The notes under the pieces were generated by a model. It worked only from the letters and a program-made list of their open reading frames with translations. It had not been told where the DNA came from and ran no database searches. Positions 1-9,953 of a stretch of 64,000 bases of DNA are shown here, piece after piece. Source of the DNA: CAWCKS01 sp963763485 (GTDB taxonomy: Bacteria; Pseudomonadota; Alphaproteobacteria; Rhizobiales; Xanthobacteraceae); assembly GCA_963763485.1 (NCBI GenBank), contig CAVXOW010000008.1, forward strand, positions 372,001 to 436,000. The letters are read 5' to 3'. The position numbers and the translations under genes were made by a program. Positions within the stretch are counted from its first letter, which is position 1. Every line of letters starts with the position of its first letter.

Positions 1-1296
1 CTCCGACTGCGGCACCACCGGCGGCAAACAGGTTCGGGAATCGAGTTCCATCAGGACGCATGACCTGTGTCTCGGGTGTGATCATCAAGCCACCCTGCGT
101 GTGAAAAAGGGCACCGGTGATCTTGATGACGAGATAGGGAGGCTTCAATTCGGATTGCGCTTGAAATGCACGGCCAAAGCGATCCTGACTTCGCGACTGC
201 CTGGCCTGCGCAACATGCTCAAGTTCGGCGGCTAAGGCAGCTGAGGGGATATTCACGAGAGCGGCGAGCTCCTCAATCGTATTCGCCGTCAATAGGGCGC
301 CGGCCTTTTCAGCGTCCCGAAAATCCGGAAACTGCCGCGCGATGTCCGCGATCCGCTCGTCGAATATCTCATAGGCGATGCCATCGGGCTGCCGCATCAC
401 CTCGGCAGCCTGCTCGGAATAGCCGAGGGATTCGTTGCTGAAACGCCGGCCCTCGCGATTCACCTGAATTCCGCCTTCGCTGATGCAGGCCCAGGTAATC
501 AGCGCATTGTGCGGCGTGGCGACGGAGCCGTGTCCCTGGTAGGCCGACAGGCAACGAATGTCGGCACCGAGTTGCTGGCCCCACACGATGCGTCACCCTG
601 GTTACCGACATGGCCGAAATAAATCGCTTCGGCGATTTCGGGAATGTAACGCTCCACGAGCTGCCGGTTGCCGCCAAAGCCATTGCAGGCGAGGATCAAA
701 ACGTCGCAGCCAATCAACTCCTCAACCCCGCCGCGTTCGCAAGCAATCCCGGCGATTTTTCCGTCGGCTTCGGCAAACAGCGTGGTCACAACCGCATTTG
801 TGAGAATCGGAATGTCTGCCTGCTCCGCAGCGGCCCGCAGCCGATCAATCAATTCGGCGCCACTGCGCGTCGGCAGCCCATGCATCCGGAAAGCGGAATG
901 GCCGGGATAGTTGAAGTTGTCGATCACCTCGAACGGAAAGCCGTAGCGATCGGCGAGCCACTCGACCGTTGGAGCAACGCCTTCGCTGACCGCTCGCACC
1001 AGCACAGGATCAGCCTCACCATGCGCTTTGGTCTGAATATCCATGGCGAACAATTCCGCGCTGTCTTCGATTCGCTTCGCGCGCTGGAATCGCGTTCCCG
1101 CCGCCGGGATCAATCCGGCCGAAAGCGCGGTTGATCCCGCCGGCAGCTTGTCGCGCTCGACGACAACGACGGGAACACCAGCCTCCGCCGCGCGTAAAGC
1201 CGCGCACAGCCCGGCGGCGCCGGCGCCGACGATCACGACGCCAGCGCTTTCAAAGCGTCGGCCTTCAGCCGGCTCGATCGTCGGCAACGCGCTCAT
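1..1296 (-). CDS. FAD-dependent dehydrogenase, fumarate reductase/KstD-like flavoprotein (3' end outside window, one frameshift)
   Basis: Predicted cytoplasmic flavoprotein that would oxidise or reduce a carbon-carbon bond of the substrate handled by this operon. A dinucleotide-binding motif VIVGAGAAGL lies near residue 20, followed by an ERD-type ribose-binding acid. Late conserved blocks HTQGGL and FAAGGAA occur close to the window edge, so only a short C-terminal tail is missing. The start ATG at 1296 was chosen because it forms an ATGA overlap with the upstream isochorismatase-like gene. Near position 588 the frame shifts: the motif after GNQGDA resumes one frame over as IVWGQQLGAD and then stays open to base 1, which fits one missing base. 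Last gene of the gntR-liv operon visible here. Family assignment is fairly sure; the substrate is unknown. Confidence 0.75.
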
Positions 1297-1883
1297 GCCG
1301 CCAAGTCTTCGGAGGCTTTCGCAATGCTCGAAATCGCAGCGACCGGGCGCAAGCCTTCGATCGCGGCGCGATGCGCTTCGGCGGAAAACGCTGCGCAACC
1401 GTCTTCCAGGACCGAGATTTCAAACTCGCGAACATGCGCATCGCGCACGGTCGAGGCCACACCGCCGTTGGTGACAATTCCACCGACATAGATGTGTTCG
1501 ATCGCCATCTTGCGCAGAATCCACTCGAGGCGGGTCATATAGAAGGCCGAATAGGCAAGCTTCTCGACCGTGAAATCGGCGGGCGCGAGCTCGTCGACGA
1601 GCTGCTGGCCCCACGAGCCGGGAGCGAAATCGCCCTTCCCGAGGAAAGGCCGCAGTGTCTTCAGATGCGGCGAGATGATTGGTTCGCCGCCCCGACCCGG
1701 CACGAGCGTAAACAACGTCGCAATCAAGATGCCGCCGCGGCTTCGTACAAGGTCGGCCAGCGGCTTCAGCTTCGCCGGCAGCGCCCCAATCGCGGCATTG
1801 CCTTGTCCGGCGCGTCCATAGGCGCCTTCGGCGTCGATAAAATCATTCTGCAAATCGACCAGCAGCAACGCCGTGTTCTTCAT
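1293..1883 (-). CDS. Isochorismatase-fold cysteine hydrolase family protein lacking the catalytic cysteine
   Basis: 196-residue protein of the isochorismatase/cysteine hydrolase superfamily. The first catalytic acid is present as D10 in LLLVDLQNDF and the lysine as K108 in EKLAYSAF. The usual nucleophile motif TNxCVxST reads TNGGVAST, so the Cys position is Gly141. True isochorismatases such as PhzD also lack this cysteine and use acid chemistry on a vinyl ether, whereas amidohydrolases of the family need it. An amidase role is therefore doubtful and a hydrolase without covalent catalysis, or a changed function, is more likely. Gene ends overlap neighbours on both sides by 4 bases, so it is translationally coupled inside the operon, between hyuA and the flavoprotein gene. 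Confidence 0.85.
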   Translation of the reverse strand: MKNTALLLVDLQNDFIDAEGAYGRAGQGNAAIGALPAKLKPLADLVRSRGGILIATLFTLVPGRGGEPIISPHLKTLRPFLGKGDFAPGSWGQQLVDELAPADFTVEKLAYSAFYMTRLEWILRKMAIEHIYVGGIVTNGGVASTVRDAHVREFEISVLEDGCAAFSAEAHRAAIEGLRPVAAISSIAKASEDLAA

Positions 1884-3937
1884 GGCAGCCTCTCGAGGAT
1901 GACGTTTCCAAGCTGATCCACGCGACCCTGCAGCCCGGGCTCGACAACGATCGTGGCATCGGGCTGTTCGAGAATTGCCGGCGCCGTGATGACGGCACCC
2001 GCCGGCAAGTCACGCCGCGACCAGATCGCGACGTCGCGCCAGGCGTCACCAAACCAGACATGGCGGGTGCCGCGTGAAGCTTTTTCGAGCGAATTGTCAC
2101 TTGCCGGAGTGAATACCGAGATGTCGAACGGCGGCCGCTTGCCGATGGCTGCGGTGCGCAGGGAAACGACGCGGACCGGAATTGCGCCGAGCAATCGGCT
2201 GAACGAGGTCGAATAGGCCTTCTCAAATGCCAACTGAACAATCTCGCGGCTGATACCGGTTCCGCTCTCATCGAGCCGCACTGGAAGCGGTACGGACACG
2301 GTGTGCGTTTGACCGAGATAGTGCATATCGAGCTCGTAAATGACCTCGATGTTAGTAACCGAAACTCCAGTCTCCTCGACGACACTTTGCGCTGCACGAC
2401 CCGCATCGATCATGCGCCGGTCAAGCGCTCCGACGTCGAGGTCCTCCAGCAGATAATTCAACGTCTGCACCTGATCGTGCCTGATGTCGGCAATGACGCA
2501 GCCGAACGCAGAGGTCACCCCCGGGAACGGTGGCACGATCGCGCAGCGAAGACCGACATCGCGGACCAGCGCGCCAGCATGCAGCGCCCCGCCACCGCCG
2601 AACGGCATCGCGGCGAATTTCGCCGGATCGTGGCCGCGTTCGATCGAGACCAGCCTGATCGCACCGGCCATGCGGGCGTCGGCAACGCGAATAATGGCTT
2701 GCGCGGCCGCCATGACATCGAGCCCCAGCGGCTCGCCGACGCTTGCCAGAATGGCTTTTCGCGCAGCGTCAACATCGAGCTTTTCGAGCTTACCGCCGAT
2801 CGGCCGTGCGGCATTGATCCGCCCAAGCACGACATGCGCATCCGTTAGTGTCGGACGATCGTTGCCCTGGCCGTAGCACACAGGCCCCGGGATTGAACCC
2901 GCGCTCTCCGGGCCGACCTGCAGCAAACCGCCACGATCGACTGAGGCGATCGAACCGCCGCCAGCACCGATCGTCGTGATCTCGATCATCGGCGTGCGCA
3001 CGACGAGCCCGAAATCGACCGTCGTCTGCGCCGACAGCGACGCCTTGCCACCGGCGATCACCGAGACGTCGAACGACGTGCCGCCGAGATCGCAGGTGAT
3101 CACATCCTCATGGCCCGCAGCAGACGCAATCGCCGCCGCCGCAATCACGCCGGCCGCAGGTCCTGACAGCGCAGTGCGCACTGGCAGCCGCCGCGCGGTT
3201 GCCGTCGACATGATGCCACCGTTGGATTGCACGATCTGGAACTGGCCGGAGAATCCTCCCTCCGCGAGGGCCTGCTCGAGACGCGCGAGATAGGCGCCTA
3301 CTACTGGCTGAAGGTAGGCGTTCAACGCCGTGGTCGAAGAACGTTCGAACTCGCGGATCTCCGGCAACACCTGATGCGACGCGCAGATGTGCTGGTTCGG
3401 CCAGACTTCCGTTGCGGCAGCGAGCGCTTGCTGCTCATTGGTGGCGTTCGCATAGGCGTTGATGAAGATGATGGCCAGCGCCTGCGCGCCCCGGCGATGA
3501 AGTTCTGTTGCGGCAGCACGCACTGCATGCGTATTGACGGTTGTATGAATCGTGCCGTCGGCGAGCGTGCGTTCGTCGACCTCGAGACGAAGATCGCGGT
3601 CGGCGATCGGGACAAAATCGCCCCACAGGCCCCAGGTCCGCCGGCGATCGCGGCGACGCATTTCCAGCACGTCGCGAAACCCGCGGGTCGTGATCACACC
3701 GATCCGCGGCCCGCGCCGTTCGAGCAACGTGTTGGTTCCGACCGTCGTGCCGTGAACGATCGAGCCGATGCCGCGGACACCGCCGAGAGCGGCCAAGCCA
3801 TTCATGAAGCCCGACGCTTCATTGCCACGCTCCGACGGGACCTTCTCCGTTCGAAAGGCTCGGCTTTCTTCGTCGAAGAAAAACAAGTCGGTGAAGGTGC
3901 CGCCGACGTCGACGCCGGCAAGCGTACGTCGCGCCAT
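1880..3937 (-). CDS. hyuA: Hydantoinase A / 5-oxoprolinase family ATP-dependent subunit
   Basis: 685 residues, the usual length of HyuA-type subunits. The N-terminal actin-fold phosphate motif DVGGTFTD is at residues 10-17, followed by an HGTTVGTN block near residue 63 and an ALSGPAAGV block mid-protein. The family couples ATP hydrolysis to opening of cyclic amides (hydantoins, 5-oxoproline, caprolactam) or, in relatives, to carboxylation of ketones. It works with the HyuB subunit encoded just upstream, whose stop codon shares one base with this start. Substrate cannot be read from the sequence. The presence of a lyase and an isochorismatase-fold protein in the same operon suggests catabolism rather than glutathione salvage. 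Confidence 0.9.
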   Translation of the reverse strand: MARRTLAGVDVGGTFTDLFFFDEESRAFRTEKVPSERGNEASGFMNGLAALGGVRGIGSIVHGTTVGTNTLLERRGPRIGVITTRGFRDVLEMRRRDRRRTWGLWGDFVPIADRDLRLEVDERTLADGTIHTTVNTHAVRAAATELHRRGAQALAIIFINAYANATNEQQALAAATEVWPNQHICASHQVLPEIREFERSSTTALNAYLQPVVGAYLARLEQALAEGGFSGQFQIVQSNGGIMSTATARRLPVRTALSGPAAGVIAAAAIASAAGHEDVITCDLGGTSFDVSVIAGGKASLSAQTTVDFGLVVRTPMIEITTIGAGGGSIASVDRGGLLQVGPESAGSIPGPVCYGQGNDRPTLTDAHVVLGRINAARPIGGKLEKLDVDAARKAILASVGEPLGLDVMAAAQAIIRVADARMAGAIRLVSIERGHDPAKFAAMPFGGGGALHAGALVRDVGLRCAIVPPFPGVTSAFGCVIADIRHDQVQTLNYLLEDLDVGALDRRMIDAGRAAQSVVEETGVSVTNIEVIYELDMHYLGQTHTVSVPLPVRLDESGTGISREIVQLAFEKAYSTSFSRLLGAIPVRVVSLRTAAIGKRPPFDISVFTPASDNSLEKASRGTRHVWFGDAWRDVAIWSRRDLPAGAVITAPAILEQPDATIVVEPGLQGRVDQLGNVILERLP

Positions 3938-5673
3938 CAGCCGCTCCTCCGAAGATCGGAGGTGACCTGCTCGTCGACAGTTCCGTCAACGCGAAGCGCG
4001 ACGCCGTAGTCGCGCCGCGCACTCTCGGCCGACACATATCCGAGGCGAACATCGCGCGCGACCAGACCCGCGTCGCGCTGCAGCGGATCGCCAAAGCCGC
4101 CGCCCCCCGGCGACTCCAGCCGGACAATGCCGTCACGCGTGATCTTCACGTCGGTGGTCTTGGTGAGGAGTGGGACCTGATGCTCACCGCTGCTATCTCG
4201 ATAGATGAAGCGATTGAGTGCGGCTGATTTGCCGCCGTTGACGCCAAAGGGCGGGAACTTGCCGCGCTCACCGAGCAGGAAGACGTCGGTGTCGCCGTCG
4301 GACAATGGTGCGATCTCGTAGATCGCGCCCAGCCCGCCGCGATGCCTGCCCGGACCGCCGGAGTCGGGACGCAGCGCCCATTGCGTGAAGCGGATCGGGT
4401 ATAACGACTCCAGAATCTCCAGCGGCGGGATCGTGGCGGTCGAAATCGGGTTGTTGCCATGATTGAGGCCGTCTGTTTCGGGATTGCCGCCGAGCCCACC
4501 CCCGAAGAAGCAGAACATGACCCAGCGCTGTCCGTTGCCGCGCCACCCAGCCAGCGACAGCGCATTGATTGTCGCAAACGGACTGCCGCTGGCCCGCTCC
4601 GGCGCGGCTTTTGAAAAGGCCCCGAACACCACGTCGATCACGCGGAGAATCGTTTCGGTATAACCGCCGACCGGCTTAGGCGCGGATACGCCGAGCAATG
4701 TCGAATCCGGGATCACGAAATCGACCGGTGCCAGACAACCGGCGTTGGCGGGCACGTCGACGAACAGATGCTTTAGCGCAACATAGCAACAAGCGACCGC
4801 CGTCGAGCGCGAGATGTTAAGTGGGCCGTCGCAAGGCGGCGCCGATCGCGAAAAATCGAGCTTCATGCGATCGCCGGCAATGGTCAGATCGAGCGCAATG
4901 CGCAAGGGCTTGTCAGTGATGCCATCATTGTCGAGAAAGTCGTCGTAGGAATAGACGCCATCCGGAAGCGCGCTGATGTTGGCGCGCATCAGCGCCTCGG
5001 CGCGTTCAGTCAGCGCGACAAGCGCTGCCCGGATCGTGTCGTCGCCATATTCATCGAGCAGCGCGTGAAAGCGCTTCTCGCCGAGATCGAGCGCGTTAAG
5101 CTGCCCGTTCAAGTCGCCCCAGTTCGACTGCGGGACGCGCGAGTTGGCGGCAAGGATGTCGACGACATCCTGCTGCAGGCGGCCATCACGCACGATCTTG
5201 ACCGGGGGCACGCGAAATCCTTCCTGAAAGGACTCGGTCGCCCGCGCGTTGAAATTGCCGGGCACGTTGCCACCGACGTCGAGCCAGTGTCCAACCGAGG
5301 CAAGCCACGCGAACACCTTGCCGTCGCGGAGCAACGGTCTCACGAGACGAAAGTCGTTGAGATGCGTACCGCCGTCATAAGGATCGTTGAAGATATAAGT
5401 GTCACCCGATGCCGGTGCGCCATCAAGGCGAACCTTGTCGATCACTGCTTTCACCGCAAACGCCATGGCGCCGACGAAGATCGGCAGGCCCGACGTTCCC
5501 TGGACCAGCGTCGCGCCGGTCTCGGCGTGATAGAGACCATGGCAGGCGTCGTGCGCCTCGGCGATGATCGGATTAAACGCGGACCGATAGAGCGTGACAT
5601 CCATTTCATCGGCGATCTGAACAAGCCGCCCGTTGAGAACGGCAAGCGTGACTGGATCCAGCACCTTCGTCAT
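3937..5673 (-). CDS. hyuB: Hydantoinase B / 5-oxoprolinase family subunit
   Basis: 578 residues, full length for HyuB. Typical blocks are visible: a GDTYIFNDPYDGGTHL stretch near residue 92 and a glycine-rich SGGPGRHRGGLG block in the last third, both characteristic of N-methylhydantoinase B and acetophenone carboxylase subunits. Expected to form a complex with HyuA for ATP-driven turnover of a cyclic amide or ketone. The start overlaps the stop of the upstream lyase gene by 4 bases, and the stop overlaps hyuA by one base, giving tight coupling and probably fixed stoichiometry. Confidence 0.9.
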   Translation of the reverse strand: MTKVLDPVTLAVLNGRLVQIADEMDVTLYRSAFNPIIAEAHDACHGLYHAETGATLVQGTSGLPIFVGAMAFAVKAVIDKVRLDGAPASGDTYIFNDPYDGGTHLNDFRLVRPLLRDGKVFAWLASVGHWLDVGGNVPGNFNARATESFQEGFRVPPVKIVRDGRLQQDVVDILAANSRVPQSNWGDLNGQLNALDLGEKRFHALLDEYGDDTIRAALVALTERAEALMRANISALPDGVYSYDDFLDNDGITDKPLRIALDLTIAGDRMKLDFSRSAPPCDGPLNISRSTAVACCYVALKHLFVDVPANAGCLAPVDFVIPDSTLLGVSAPKPVGGYTETILRVIDVVFGAFSKAAPERASGSPFATINALSLAGWRGNGQRWVMFCFFGGGLGGNPETDGLNHGNNPISTATIPPLEILESLYPIRFTQWALRPDSGGPGRHRGGLGAIYEIAPLSDGDTDVFLLGERGKFPPFGVNGGKSAALNRFIYRDSSGEHQVPLLTKTTDVKITRDGIVRLESPGGGGFGDPLQRDAGLVARDVRLGYVSAESARRDYGVALRVDGTVDEQVTSDLRRSG

Positions 5674-6575
5674 ACGCTCCCCTTCTTCGAACGTGGCGCA
5701 TCTCCCTCCGGCGCATAGCGCTGGCCGCGTTCGAGCATCTCAGGGGTCCCCAATAGCTCGTTCAGTTCGGCAAAGTTGAACATGCGCGGACGGAACGGCT
5801 CGGTACTCCGATGGGTCGCCAGGCTGGCATAGTAATCGACGGCCGTCCGCGCTAACGCGCGAACGATGCCGCCGGGGAAAATCGCGAGCGAAAATCCAAG
5901 CTGTTCGAGATCATCAGCCGGAAGGCTTGGCGTCTTGCCGCCCTCGACCAGATTGACCATCAGCGGAACCGACCCGCCGATCGCCCCCGTTATATGAGCG
6001 AGTTGCTCCTTCGCCGTCGGCGCTTCGATGAACAGCATATCGGCGCCCGCATCACGGTAGCGCGCTGCGCGATCAAGTGCGGAAGCGAGCCCTTCGACAG
6101 CCACAGCATCGGTGCGAGCAACAATCAGTGTCCGTTCGGAATGTCGCGCGTCGACGGCGGCTTTGATCTTCCCGACCATTTCGCCGGTGCTGACGATCGT
6201 CTTGTCTTCGAGGTGGCCGCAACGCTTGGGAAAGCTCTGATCCTCGAGCTGGATGGCGTTCGCGCCGGCCCGCTCAAACGAGCGCACCGTGCGCTGCACG
6301 TTCAGCGCGTTACCGTAGCCGGTGTCCGCATCGACAATCAGATTTGCTCCAACGCGGTCACGGATCAAAGCAAGCGTGTCGACCACCTCGCTGACACTGA
6401 CAAGTCCGATGTCGGGGCGCCCAAGCCGGGTGTAGGCGATGCCGCCGCCGGTCACATAGAGCGTCGTAAAGCCCGCCTTCTCGGCGATCATTGCCGTCAG
6501 CGGATCGTAGACGCCGGGCGCGATCACGATCGGCTTGCGTCGCAGGCGTTCGCGCAGATTTTCGGTCTTGGTCAT
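5670..6575 (-). CDS. Isocitrate lyase/PEP mutase superfamily C-C lyase (2-methylisocitrate or dimethylmalate lyase-like)
   Basis: 301 residues. The metal-binding block DADTGYGN lies at residues 82-89 and the superfamily active-site loop KRCGH at 117-121. The catalytic Cys119 is what lyases of this superfamily carry and what pure PEP mutases lack. Such enzymes split 2-hydroxy diacids such as 2-methylisocitrate, 2,3-dimethylmalate or oxaloacetate into a keto acid and a smaller acid. Located between livF (3-base gap) and hyuB (4-base overlap). A LeuCD-type hydratase is encoded across the divergent promoter. By analogy with dimethylmaleate hydratase plus dimethylmalate lyase, a hydration-then-cleavage route is plausible, but this is inference. 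Confidence 0.85.
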   Translation of the reverse strand: MTKTENLRERLRRKPIVIAPGVYDPLTAMIAEKAGFTTLYVTGGGIAYTRLGRPDIGLVSVSEVVDTLALIRDRVGANLIVDADTGYGNALNVQRTVRSFERAGANAIQLEDQSFPKRCGHLEDKTIVSTGEMVGKIKAAVDARHSERTLIVARTDAVAVEGLASALDRAARYRDAGADMLFIEAPTAKEQLAHITGAIGGSVPLMVNLVEGGKTPSLPADDLEQLGFSLAIFPGGIVRALARTAVDYYASLATHRSTEPFRPRMFNFAELNELLGTPEMLERGQRYAPEGDAPRSKKGSV

Positions 6576-6578
6576 GTC

Positions 6579-7295
6579 TCACATTCCCAGATAGGCTCGC
6601 TTGAGGCCAGCATTGTCGCGCAGCTCCGATGCTGCGCCCGAGAGAACGATCTCGCCCTGCTCGAGGACGTAGGCCCTTGCGGCGACCGCGAGGCTCTGCA
6701 CCACATTCTGCTCGACAAGCAGAATTGCGAGGCCGTCCGCGTGAATGCGCGCAATCAGCGCGAAGAGATCCTCAACAAGGCGTGGCGACAATCCGAGCGA
6801 GGGTTCGTCGAGGATCAGCAATCTCGGCTCAGCCATCAGGCCGCGTCCGATCGCCAGCATCTGCTGTTCGCCACCCGACAGCGTTCCGGCACTCTGGCTG
6901 CGTCGCTCGGCAAGACGCGGAAATGTCGAAAACACTCGCTCGCGGTTCTGAGCGCGTCGCGCGGTGGCGCGGCGATAGCTGCCCAGATCGAGATTTTCCA
7001 GAACCGTCATGTTTGGAAAAATCTTCCTGCCCTCGGGAACATGGATCAAGCCGAGTTCGACGATCTCGGCTGGTTTGGCATGGTCGATCGGTCGGCCCTC
7101 GAGCAGGATCGATCCGGCTCGTGGCCGCAATAGCCCGGAGACCATCCGGTTAAGCGTCGACTTTCCGGCGCCATTGGAGCCGAGCAGCGCAACGATTTCG
7201 CCGCGCGCGATCGTCAGATCGATGTCGCGCAGCACCTCGGTGCGGCCGTAACCCGCGCAAACGCCCCGGATATCGAGAAGGTAGGTGGCGGTCAT
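6579..7295 (-). CDS. livF: Branched-chain-type ABC transporter ATP-binding protein LivF
   Basis: 238-residue ATPase with Walker A GSNGAGKST, signature LSGGEQQ and Walker B LLILDEPSLGLSP, as in LivF. It energises the HAAT-family importer encoded by the preceding genes. The start overlaps the livG stop by 4 bases (ATGA). Position in an operon with hyuAB and the lyase suggests that the imported solute is the substrate of those enzymes rather than leucine itself, since HAAT importers also carry amides, ureas and aromatic acids. Confidence 0.92.
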   Translation of the reverse strand: MTATYLLDIRGVCAGYGRTEVLRDIDLTIARGEIVALLGSNGAGKSTLNRMVSGLLRPRAGSILLEGRPIDHAKPAEIVELGLIHVPEGRKIFPNMTVLENLDLGSYRRATARRAQNRERVFSTFPRLAERRSQSAGTLSGGEQQMLAIGRGLMAEPRLLILDEPSLGLSPRLVEDLFALIARIHADGLAILLVEQNVVQSLAVAARAYVLEQGEIVLSGAASELRDNAGLKRAYLGM

Positions 7296-8047
7296 TTCGA
7301 GCGCGAGACCCCGCCGTACTGGACGGCCGCGCCCTCTCCAAGATAAGCCTCGATCACCTGTGCGTTGCCGACGACGCTTTCCGGTGCGCCCGACGCGATG
7401 ATCTTGCCTTCGGCGAGCACGTGAATGTGGTCGGATAGATGCATCACGGCCTGCATGACATGTTCGATCAACAGGATCGTGGTGCCTTGCCCGCGAATCT
7501 CACGAATAGCGGGCAACAGATCCCGCACCTCCGACGGGTTGAGCCCCGCCATGACTTCATCGAGCAGCAACAGGCGCGGCGACGTCGCCAGCGCGCGTGC
7601 AAGCTCAAGGCGTTTCCTGGCCCCGACGGTCAGGGTTCCCGCCGACTGATCGAGAAGACTGCTCAGCCCGAGCCGCTGGGCGATCTTCTCGGCGGAATCG
7701 AACGCGGCCACGCGATCGCGGTGCCGAAGATACGCGCCGATCGCAATGTTCTCGCGCACGGTGAGACCGACGAACGGCTGGACGATCTGAAACGTGCGCG
7801 CGAGGCCCTGGCGCGCCAGCTCATGTGGCGCCATGCCAGTGATATCCCGACCGGCGAAATAGACGTGACCTTGAGTGGGCTTCTGGAAGCCAGAGATGAT
7901 GGAAAACAGCGTCGTCTTTCCGGCGCCGTTTGGTCCGATGAGAGCAGTAATGCTTCCTGCCTCGACATCGAACGATGCAGAGTCGACTGCGCGCAGGCCG
8001 CCAAACTGTTGCGAAATCTGCTCGACCTTGAGGAGCGGCTCATCCAC
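7292..8047 (-). CDS. livG: Branched-chain-type ABC transporter ATP-binding protein LivG
   Basis: About 251 residues with Walker A GPNGAGKTT and Walker B LLLLDEVMAGLNP. The open frame runs further upstream into livM, but the conserved LivG N-terminus begins at a GTG (8045-8047). This gives an 8-base overlap with the livM stop (GTGGATGA) and removes about 68 unrelated residues. The ABC signature is unusual: LTVGARKRLELARAL instead of the common LSYGQQRRLEIARAL, though the downstream helix is kept. Second ATPase of the importer. Confidence 0.88.
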   Translation of the reverse strand: MDEPLLKVEQISQQFGGLRAVDSASFDVEAGSITALIGPNGAGKTTLFSIISGFQKPTQGHVYFAGRDITGMAPHELARQGLARTFQIVQPFVGLTVRENIAIGAYLRHRDRVAAFDSAEKIAQRLGLSSLLDQSAGTLTVGARKRLELARALATSPRLLLLDEVMAGLNPSEVRDLLPAIREIRGQGTTILLIEHVMQAVMHLSDHIHVLAEGKIIASGAPESVVGNAQVIEAYLGEGAAVQYGGVSRSK

Positions 8048-9029
8048 GGTTTGCCCTCCCCACAACAGCATTGGAGTCGCTGGATCGGGCGCCGGCAGCA
8101 AGTGTCGTAGCAAGACCGACAATTCCGCGCGGCGCAAAGGCCACGACGCCGACCAGCACCGCACCATAGATCGCAAGATCGATCCCGGGCGCATCGCCGG
8201 CGACAAGCTTGGCGGCTTCTCCCAGCAGGCGCACAACCAGCGCTCCGGCAAGGGGACCGAAGACGGTGCCGCCGCCGCCGACGATCGGCCCCAGCAGCGC
8301 CTCGACGGAGATCCACGAGCCGAACGCGATTGTCAAATCCACGAACAGGAAATACTGCGCGTAGAAGCACCCTGCAGCAGCCGTGATGGCCGCCGAGAGC
8401 ATCATTGCCCGCAGCTTGATCGAAACGACGTCGACACCAAGCGCACGGGCGCTGTCTTCGTTCTCGCGGATCGCCACGAGCCAGGCACCAAATCGCGTTT
8501 GCTCCAGCCGTGCCGAGATAAGCAATGAAATGAACACCAGAAAGAGAATAATCCAATAGAACACCGCCCGGCTTTGGAACTGGAACGCCTCAGGTCGCAT
8601 ATCCAGCTTGATCAACGTTCCAACGCCTGCGCCGGTAATCGGCGCCACGCTTGCGACGATCCTGAGCACCTCCGCGAAGGCCAACGTGACTAGCGCGAAG
8701 TAGGAGTCCTTGAGTCCCGAGCGAAACGCCAGGAATCCGATCGCCGCACCAACGAGTGCGCCCGCGGCGATACCGGCAACGAACCCGGCCCAGGCATTCA
8801 CACCATATCGGACCTGCAGGATCGCGGTGACGTACGCGCCCGCGCCAAAGAAGGCGGCGTGTCCGAACGAATATTGCCCGCCGTAACCGCCAAGGATGTT
8901 CCAGCCCTGGCCGGCCAGCGCGATGATCAACGCAAAGACCAGGAAATTGAGCATGACATTCGAAACGCCCAGCAACGGCAAGCATGCGAACGCGGCCGAA
9001 ATGCACAAGATGGCCAGCGGCGTCTTCAT
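8040..9029 (-). CDS. livM: Branched-chain-type ABC transporter permease LivM
   Basis: 329 residues with many hydrophobic helices. The LivM-type block GQGWNILGGYGGQYSFGHAA near residue 40 and an ARALGVDV-type EAA coupling loop near residue 190 are present. Inner-membrane permease partner of LivH. The start overlaps the livH stop by 4 bases. The C-terminal tail after residue 310 is polar and variable. Confidence 0.9.
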   Translation of the reverse strand: MKTPLAILCISAAFACLPLLGVSNVMLNFLVFALIIALAGQGWNILGGYGGQYSFGHAAFFGAGAYVTAILQVRYGVNAWAGFVAGIAAGALVGAAIGFLAFRSGLKDSYFALVTLAFAEVLRIVASVAPITGAGVGTLIKLDMRPEAFQFQSRAVFYWIILFLVFISLLISARLEQTRFGAWLVAIRENEDSARALGVDVVSIKLRAMMLSAAITAAAGCFYAQYFLFVDLTIAFGSWISVEALLGPIVGGGGTVFGPLAGALVVRLLGEAAKLVAGDAPGIDLAIYGAVLVGVVAFAPRGIVGLATTLAAGARSSDSNAVVGRANRG

Positions 9030-9898
9030 GCCCGCGCTCCGAACAGTCCGGTCGGCCGAACAAGCAATATAAGAATAAAGACCAGAAAGATCCCGAGCTG
9101 TCCCAGCGATTCACCGAAGAAAAGCCCGCCGAGGCTTTCGATCACACCGATCAGGATTCCACCGACCAAAGCGCCAGTGATCGAGCCCATGCCGCCAAGC
9201 ACGACGATGGTAAAGGCGACCAGCACGAAACCTCGACCGACATTGGGATTGACATAAAAGGTCGGAATCAACAGGCAAGCGGCGATTGCGAGGCATGCGG
9301 TGCCCAATCCGAAGGTCACCGCATAGATATGGGCGACGTCGATGCCCGCGAGCTGCGCGCCCAATTGCTCTCTTGCCACGGCCCGGATCGCCTTTCCGGT
9401 GTCTGTCATTCGCATGAAAGCCCAGAGCACAAGCGTGAGCGCAATCACCGCACCAAAGCCGACCACCCGCGAGACGCCGAGCAGCGCGACGCCGACATCG
9501 ATGACATTGAAACCGGCCGGCACGTCGATCGTGCGGGTGTCGGCATGAAAGGCATAAAGCGCCAGGTTCTCGATCACGATCGCGAGCCCGAGCGTGACCA
9601 GAAGGACGCTCCGCTCATCCCCATGCGAGGCCGGCCCGATCACGAATCGCTGCAGTAAATATCCGAATACGAAAAACAGCGGCGCGATCCCGAACACCGA
9701 AATGTAGGGATCAATCCCGAGAACCTTGAACGCGAAATAGACCGCAAACAGCGCCGCAGTCAGCAGCGCGCCGTGCGCGAAATTGATGATGTGCAGCACG
9801 CCGTAAATCAGGGTCAACCCCAGCGCGATCAGCGCATAAACGGCGCCCGTCAGGACGCCGTTCATGATTGCGGGGATCAGAATGGCAGGCGAAAACAT
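9026..9898 (-). CDS. livH: Branched-chain-type ABC transporter permease LivH
   Basis: About 290 residues from the ATG at 9896-9898. This start was chosen over longer possibilities because conserved LivH sequence (NGVLTGAVYALIALGLTLIYG region) begins a few residues in and a GGAG element sits about 10 bases upstream. It has alternating hydrophobic helices and the LYGVLHIINFAHG-type block. Inner-membrane permease, 55 bases downstream of the binding-protein gene. Confidence 0.9.
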   Translation of the reverse strand: MFSPAILIPAIMNGVLTGAVYALIALGLTLIYGVLHIINFAHGALLTAALFAVYFAFKVLGIDPYISVFGIAPLFFVFGYLLQRFVIGPASHGDERSVLLVTLGLAIVIENLALYAFHADTRTIDVPAGFNVIDVGVALLGVSRVVGFGAVIALTLVLWAFMRMTDTGKAIRAVAREQLGAQLAGIDVAHIYAVTFGLGTACLAIAACLLIPTFYVNPNVGRGFVLVAFTIVVLGGMGSITGALVGGILIGVIESLGGLFFGESLGQLGIFLVFILILLVRPTGLFGARA

Positions 9899-9953
9899 TC
9901 GGGCCAACTCCAAACCAGCGAATATCTCGTCCGAATGTTGTGAGGCCTGCTCC

